The notes below the pieces were generated by a model that was not told the DNA's origin, ran no database searches, and worked only from the letters and a program-made list of their open reading frames with translations. A stretch of DNA of 64,000 bases from Ideonella sp. Its GTDB lineage: Bacteria; Pseudomonadota; Gammaproteobacteria; Burkholderiales; Burkholderiaceae_C. A program made the translations under genes and the position numbers. The DNA lies in assembly GCA_016721465.1 (NCBI GenBank), contig JADKIA010000031.1:1-64000 (forward strand), read 5' to 3'. Of this stretch, positions 61,463 to 64,000 are shown piece by piece; the first letter of the stretch is position 1; every line of letters begins with the position of its first letter.

Positions 61463-62632
61463 TCAGCGCACCGGACGCGGCATGCCCAGGCCGAACTGGG
61501 CGATCAGCTCGCGCTGCAGTTCGTTGGTGCCGCCGCCGAAGGTGGAGATGGTCGCGGCGCGCGACTCGAATTCGAGCTCACCGAGCAGCGCCGAGGCGGC
61601 CGACGCGCCGCGCACCAGTGCGCTGGAGCCGACGATCTCGATCAGCTGCCGCAGCACCTCGACCACGGTCTCCGACCCATAGACCTTGGCGATCGACGCC
61701 AGTGCCACGTCCATGTGACCAGCCTCGACATCGGCCGCGATGCGGAAATTCAGCGTGCGCTGCGCCTCCAGGCGCACGTAGCAGTCGGCCAGCGCGCGTT
61801 GCACCCAGGGCGTGTCGATGGCACGGCGGCCCCGCTCGTCCGCCACCTTGGCCCACTGCAGCACGCGCACGAACGGTGCGAAAACCTTGTCGGCCCAGGC
61901 CCCCAATCCCAGGCGCTCGTGATTGAGCTGCGAGGTGATGAGTTTCCATCCGCCATGCAACTCACCCACCAGCATGTCGCGCGGCACCTGCACCTTGTCG
62001 TAGTAGGTGGCTGCGGTGGTGTTGCCCACGGTGGGAATCAGCGTGTGCGAGACGCCGGGCGCCCGCGCATCGACGATGAGCAACGAGATGCCCAGGTGCC
62101 GCGCCCGCTCGGGATCGGTGCGGGCGGCCAGCCAGATGAAGTCGGCGGCTTCCACGCCCGAGGTCCACAGCTTGTTGCCGTTGACGATGAACTCGTCGCC
62201 CTGCAGCCGCGCACTGGTCTTCAACGTGGCCAGGTCCGAGCCGGCATCGGGCTCGGAGTAGCCGATCGCGAAGTGGATCTCGCCCGCGGCGATTCCGGGC
62301 AGGAAGCGTTGCTTCTGGACCTCGGTGCCATGCTGCATCAAGGCCGGGCCCACCGTGCTGATGGTGACGAAGGGCAGCGGCGCGCCGGCGATGTTGGCTT
62401 CCTCGAAGAAGATCAACTGTTCGGTGCCCTGGTAGCCGCGGCCGCCGTAGGCCTGCGGCCAACCCACCGCCAGCCAGCCGTCGCGGCCCATTTGGCGCAC
62501 GAGCGCGCGATAGGTCTCGCCCGATTCGGCGCCGCGCATCGCCAGGCGCAGCTCGGGCGTGATCAGGCCCTGGAAGTAATCGCGCACCTGCAGGCGCAGG
62601 CGGTGCTGTTCGGGGGTCAGGTCGACGAACAT
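61463..62632 (-). CDS. Acyl-CoA dehydrogenase
   Basis: A 389-residue enzyme. GWLAVGWPQAYGGRGYQGTEQL, the FAD motif IGYSEPDAGSDLATLKTSARL, FIVNGNKLWTSGVEAADFIWL, and the C-terminal ISTFGGGTNELQRELIAQFGLGMP are all present. The overall pattern is that of FadE28/ChsE4-like steroid side-chain dehydrogenases. With two more dehydrogenases in the same operon it may form a heterotetramer with one of them. It starts 40 bp after the thiolase-like gene. Confidence 0.87.
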   Translation of the reverse strand: MFVDLTPEQHRLRLQVRDYFQGLITPELRLAMRGAESGETYRALVRQMGRDGWLAVGWPQAYGGRGYQGTEQLIFFEEANIAGAPLPFVTISTVGPALMQHGTEVQKQRFLPGIAAGEIHFAIGYSEPDAGSDLATLKTSARLQGDEFIVNGNKLWTSGVEAADFIWLAARTDPERARHLGISLLIVDARAPGVSHTLIPTVGNTTAATYYDKVQVPRDMLVGELHGGWKLITSQLNHERLGLGAWADKVFAPFVRVLQWAKVADERGRRAIDTPWVQRALADCYVRLEAQRTLNFRIAADVEAGHMDVALASIAKVYGSETVVEVLRQLIEIVGSSALVRGASAASALLGELEFESRAATISTFGGGTNELQRELIAQFGLGMPRPVR

Positions 62633-62672
62633 CGGCTAGGGGTCCCTGTTGCGTTGCCGCGGTTCGGTGCCG

Positions 62673-63851
62673 TTACTCGGCACCGAGGATCAGGCCACTG
62701 GTGGGCACGCCCGTGCCGGCGGTGACCAGCACGTTGTGCACGCCGGCCACCTGGTTGACGGCGCTGCCGCGCACCTGGCGCACCGCCTCGGCGACGCCGT
62801 TCATGCCGTGGATGTAGGCCTCGCCCAGCTGTCCGCCGTGCGGATTCAGCGGCAGGCTGCCGCCGCGGCCATGGTGCCCGGCGCGCACGAAATCCTTGGC
62901 CTCGCCGCGGGCGCAGAAGCCGAACTCCTCGAGCTGCTGCAGCACGAAGGGCGTGAAGTGGTCGTAGATCACCGCGGTCTGCACGTCCTTGGGCGTCAGC
63001 CCGCTCTGCTGCCACAGCTGCCGCGCCACCAGCCCCATCTCCGGCAGCCCGGTGATGTCGTCGCGGTACAGCGAGGTCATGATCTGCTGGCCGTCGCTGA
63101 TGCCCTGTGCGGCGGCCTTCACCAGCACCGGCTTGTGCTTCAGGTCGCGCGCCCGCTCGGTCGAGGTGATGACCATGGCCACCGCGCCGTCGCTTTCCTG
63201 GCAGCAATCGAGCAGCCGCAGCGGCTCGGCGATCCAGCGGCTGGACTGGTGCTCGGCCAGGGTGATGGGCTTGCCATGGAAGAAGGCGGCCGGGTTGGTG
63301 GCGGCGAAGTCGCGCACCGCCACCGAGACACGGCCGAAATCCTCGCTGGTGGCGCCGTAACGGTGCATGTAGCGCTGGGCAAACATCGCCACCCAGGCCG
63401 CTGGCGTGTGGAAGCCGTGCGGCATGTACCAGCCGAAATTCACGCTTTCGAAGAACGGCGTGGCCACCCAGCCGTAGCTGCCGGTGCCGAAGCGGTACCA
63501 GCTGCGCTCGTTCATCGCCCGGTACACCACCACCGTGCGCGCCAGCCCGGTGGCCACGGCCATGGCCGCATGCAGCACCGGGCCGCAGGCCGCGCCACCG
63601 CCATGCGGCACCTGGCTGAAGAACTTCACCTCTCGCGCGCCGAGCAGCCGCGCCACCTCGTACTCGGGCACCTTGTCCACCGAGTAGGACGAAAAGCCGT
63701 CGACCTCCTTCGGGTCGATGCCGGCGTCGGCCAGCGCAGCGAGCACCGCCTCCATCGCCAGCCGCAGTTCGGTGCGCCCCGAGTTCTTGCTGAATTCGGT
63801 GGCGCCGAGGCCGACGATCGCGGTGCGGCATGAAATCATGGGGTCTGTCAT
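62673..63851 (-). CDS. Thiolase-fold protein without the active-site Cys (lipid-transfer type)
   Basis: A 392-residue SCP2-thiolase relative. At the nucleophile position it reads VPHGGGAACGPV instead of CASG; the only Cys nearby is two residues later. The late motifs IYDHFTPFVLQQLEEFGFCARG, NPHGGQLGEAYIHGMNGVAEAV and GTGVPTSGLIL are typical of the Ltp2 group. It is a second aldolase/thiolase candidate besides the one at 46.5 kb and is followed upstream by a MaoC gene, as in Ltp2-ChsH clusters. Either ATG (63851 or 63839, MISCRTAIVG) can be the start. Retro-aldol activity is inferred. Confidence 0.8.
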   Translation of the reverse strand: MTDPMISCRTAIVGLGATEFSKNSGRTELRLAMEAVLAALADAGIDPKEVDGFSSYSVDKVPEYEVARLLGAREVKFFSQVPHGGGAACGPVLHAAMAVATGLARTVVVYRAMNERSWYRFGTGSYGWVATPFFESVNFGWYMPHGFHTPAAWVAMFAQRYMHRYGATSEDFGRVSVAVRDFAATNPAAFFHGKPITLAEHQSSRWIAEPLRLLDCCQESDGAVAMVITSTERARDLKHKPVLVKAAAQGISDGQQIMTSLYRDDITGLPEMGLVARQLWQQSGLTPKDVQTAVIYDHFTPFVLQQLEEFGFCARGEAKDFVRAGHHGRGGSLPLNPHGGQLGEAYIHGMNGVAEAVRQVRGSAVNQVAGVHNVLVTAGTGVPTSGLILGAE

Positions 63852-63870
63852 GGGATGTCCTTGGCCCGGA

Positions 63871-64000
63871 TCAGCGCAGATGCAGCCGCACCGTGGCGGT
63901 GACGTGGGGCCCCATCGAGTTGCTGCCCTTCAGGGCAACGTCGACGCAGCGCTGGCCAGCGTCGAGGGCGCTGACCTCGCCGGAGAAGGTCATGGTGTCA
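63871..64000 (-). CDS. C-terminal end of a MaoC-like hydratase, cut by the window edge
   Basis: The last 42 codons read TFSGEVSALDAGQRCVDVAL then KGSNSMGPHVTATVRLHLR and TGA at 63871. This is the end of a hot-dog-fold MaoC/ChsH1-type enoyl-CoA hydratase (the K-G-x-N-x-x-G-x-H-V-T-A motif). It is 19 bp upstream of the thiolase-like gene on the same strand and probably acts with it. The rest lies beyond the window. Confidence 0.78.
   Translation of the reverse strand, partial: DTMTFSGEVSALDAGQRCVDVALKGSNSMGPHVTATVRLHLR

Noticed and set aside
1..64000. CRISPR arrays, tRNA, rRNA, prophage, transposase or integrase genes
   Set aside because: No regularly spaced repeats, no tRNA- or rRNA-like sequence and no recombinase motif were seen.

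Overview
The window is high-GC DNA (visibly near 70 % in the catabolic parts) from a steroid-degrading proteobacterium, most likely a member of the Burkholderiales. The best evidence is a short-chain dehydrogenase that reads like the Comamonas 3beta/17beta-hydroxysteroid dehydrogenase. Around it lie a near-complete 9,10-seco (tes/hsa-type) ring-degradation set: two ketosteroid dehydrogenases, a KshB-like reductase, an HsaA-type oxygenase with its flavin reductase, a meta-cleavage hydrolase, and the hydratase, aldolase and acylating aldehyde dehydrogenase of the 2-hydroxydienoate branch. No extradiol dioxygenase (TesB/HsaC) and no KshA oxygenase are in the window.

Layout. 1-7.8 kb (+): broken acyl-CoA dehydrogenase, DUF1254/DUF1214 protein, membrane-anchored esterase, ACAD10-like phosphotransferase, an unknown protein and an MFS carrier. 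7.9-16.2 kb (-): a tightly packed operon hsaA > kstD > Delta4-KSTD > 3beta/17beta-HSD > kshB-like > fadD3. 16.4-25.5 kb (+): flavin reductase with a MarR-like tail, a non-AdhE aldehyde/alcohol dehydrogenase fusion, hydrolase, an unknown exported protein, hydratase, aldehyde dehydrogenase and aldolase.

25.5-44.3 kb is a lower-GC block of signalling genes: c-di-GMP enzymes, two chemoreceptors, a free Cache protein, a hybrid kinase, a Bug-type binding protein and two toxin-antitoxin pairs. It sits between the intact aldolase gene and a second, broken aldolase copy, and holds 420-bp direct repeats. It looks like an insertion into the catabolic cluster.

44.4-64 kb resumes catabolism: MFS, DUF35-MaoC fusion and a Cys-less thiolase/aldolase (-); YCF48-like plus MMPL/RND transporter (+); DUF1302 and DUF1329 proteins (-); and an acyl-CoA ligase / acyl-CoA dehydrogenase / thiolase / MaoC set (-) that fits side-chain or ring-remnant beta-oxidation.

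Five copies of one 18-bp element (TAGTCCNNNCAGACGAT preceded by one variable base) sit upstream of the catabolic transcription units, always in the same orientation relative to the gene. This is the strongest candidate for an undescribed regulatory system here. A second notable object is a pair of hairpins at 51.55-51.80 kb whose 44-nt loops are exact reverse complements of each other. Several genes carry single- or two-base frameshifts, which may be real decay or assembly error.
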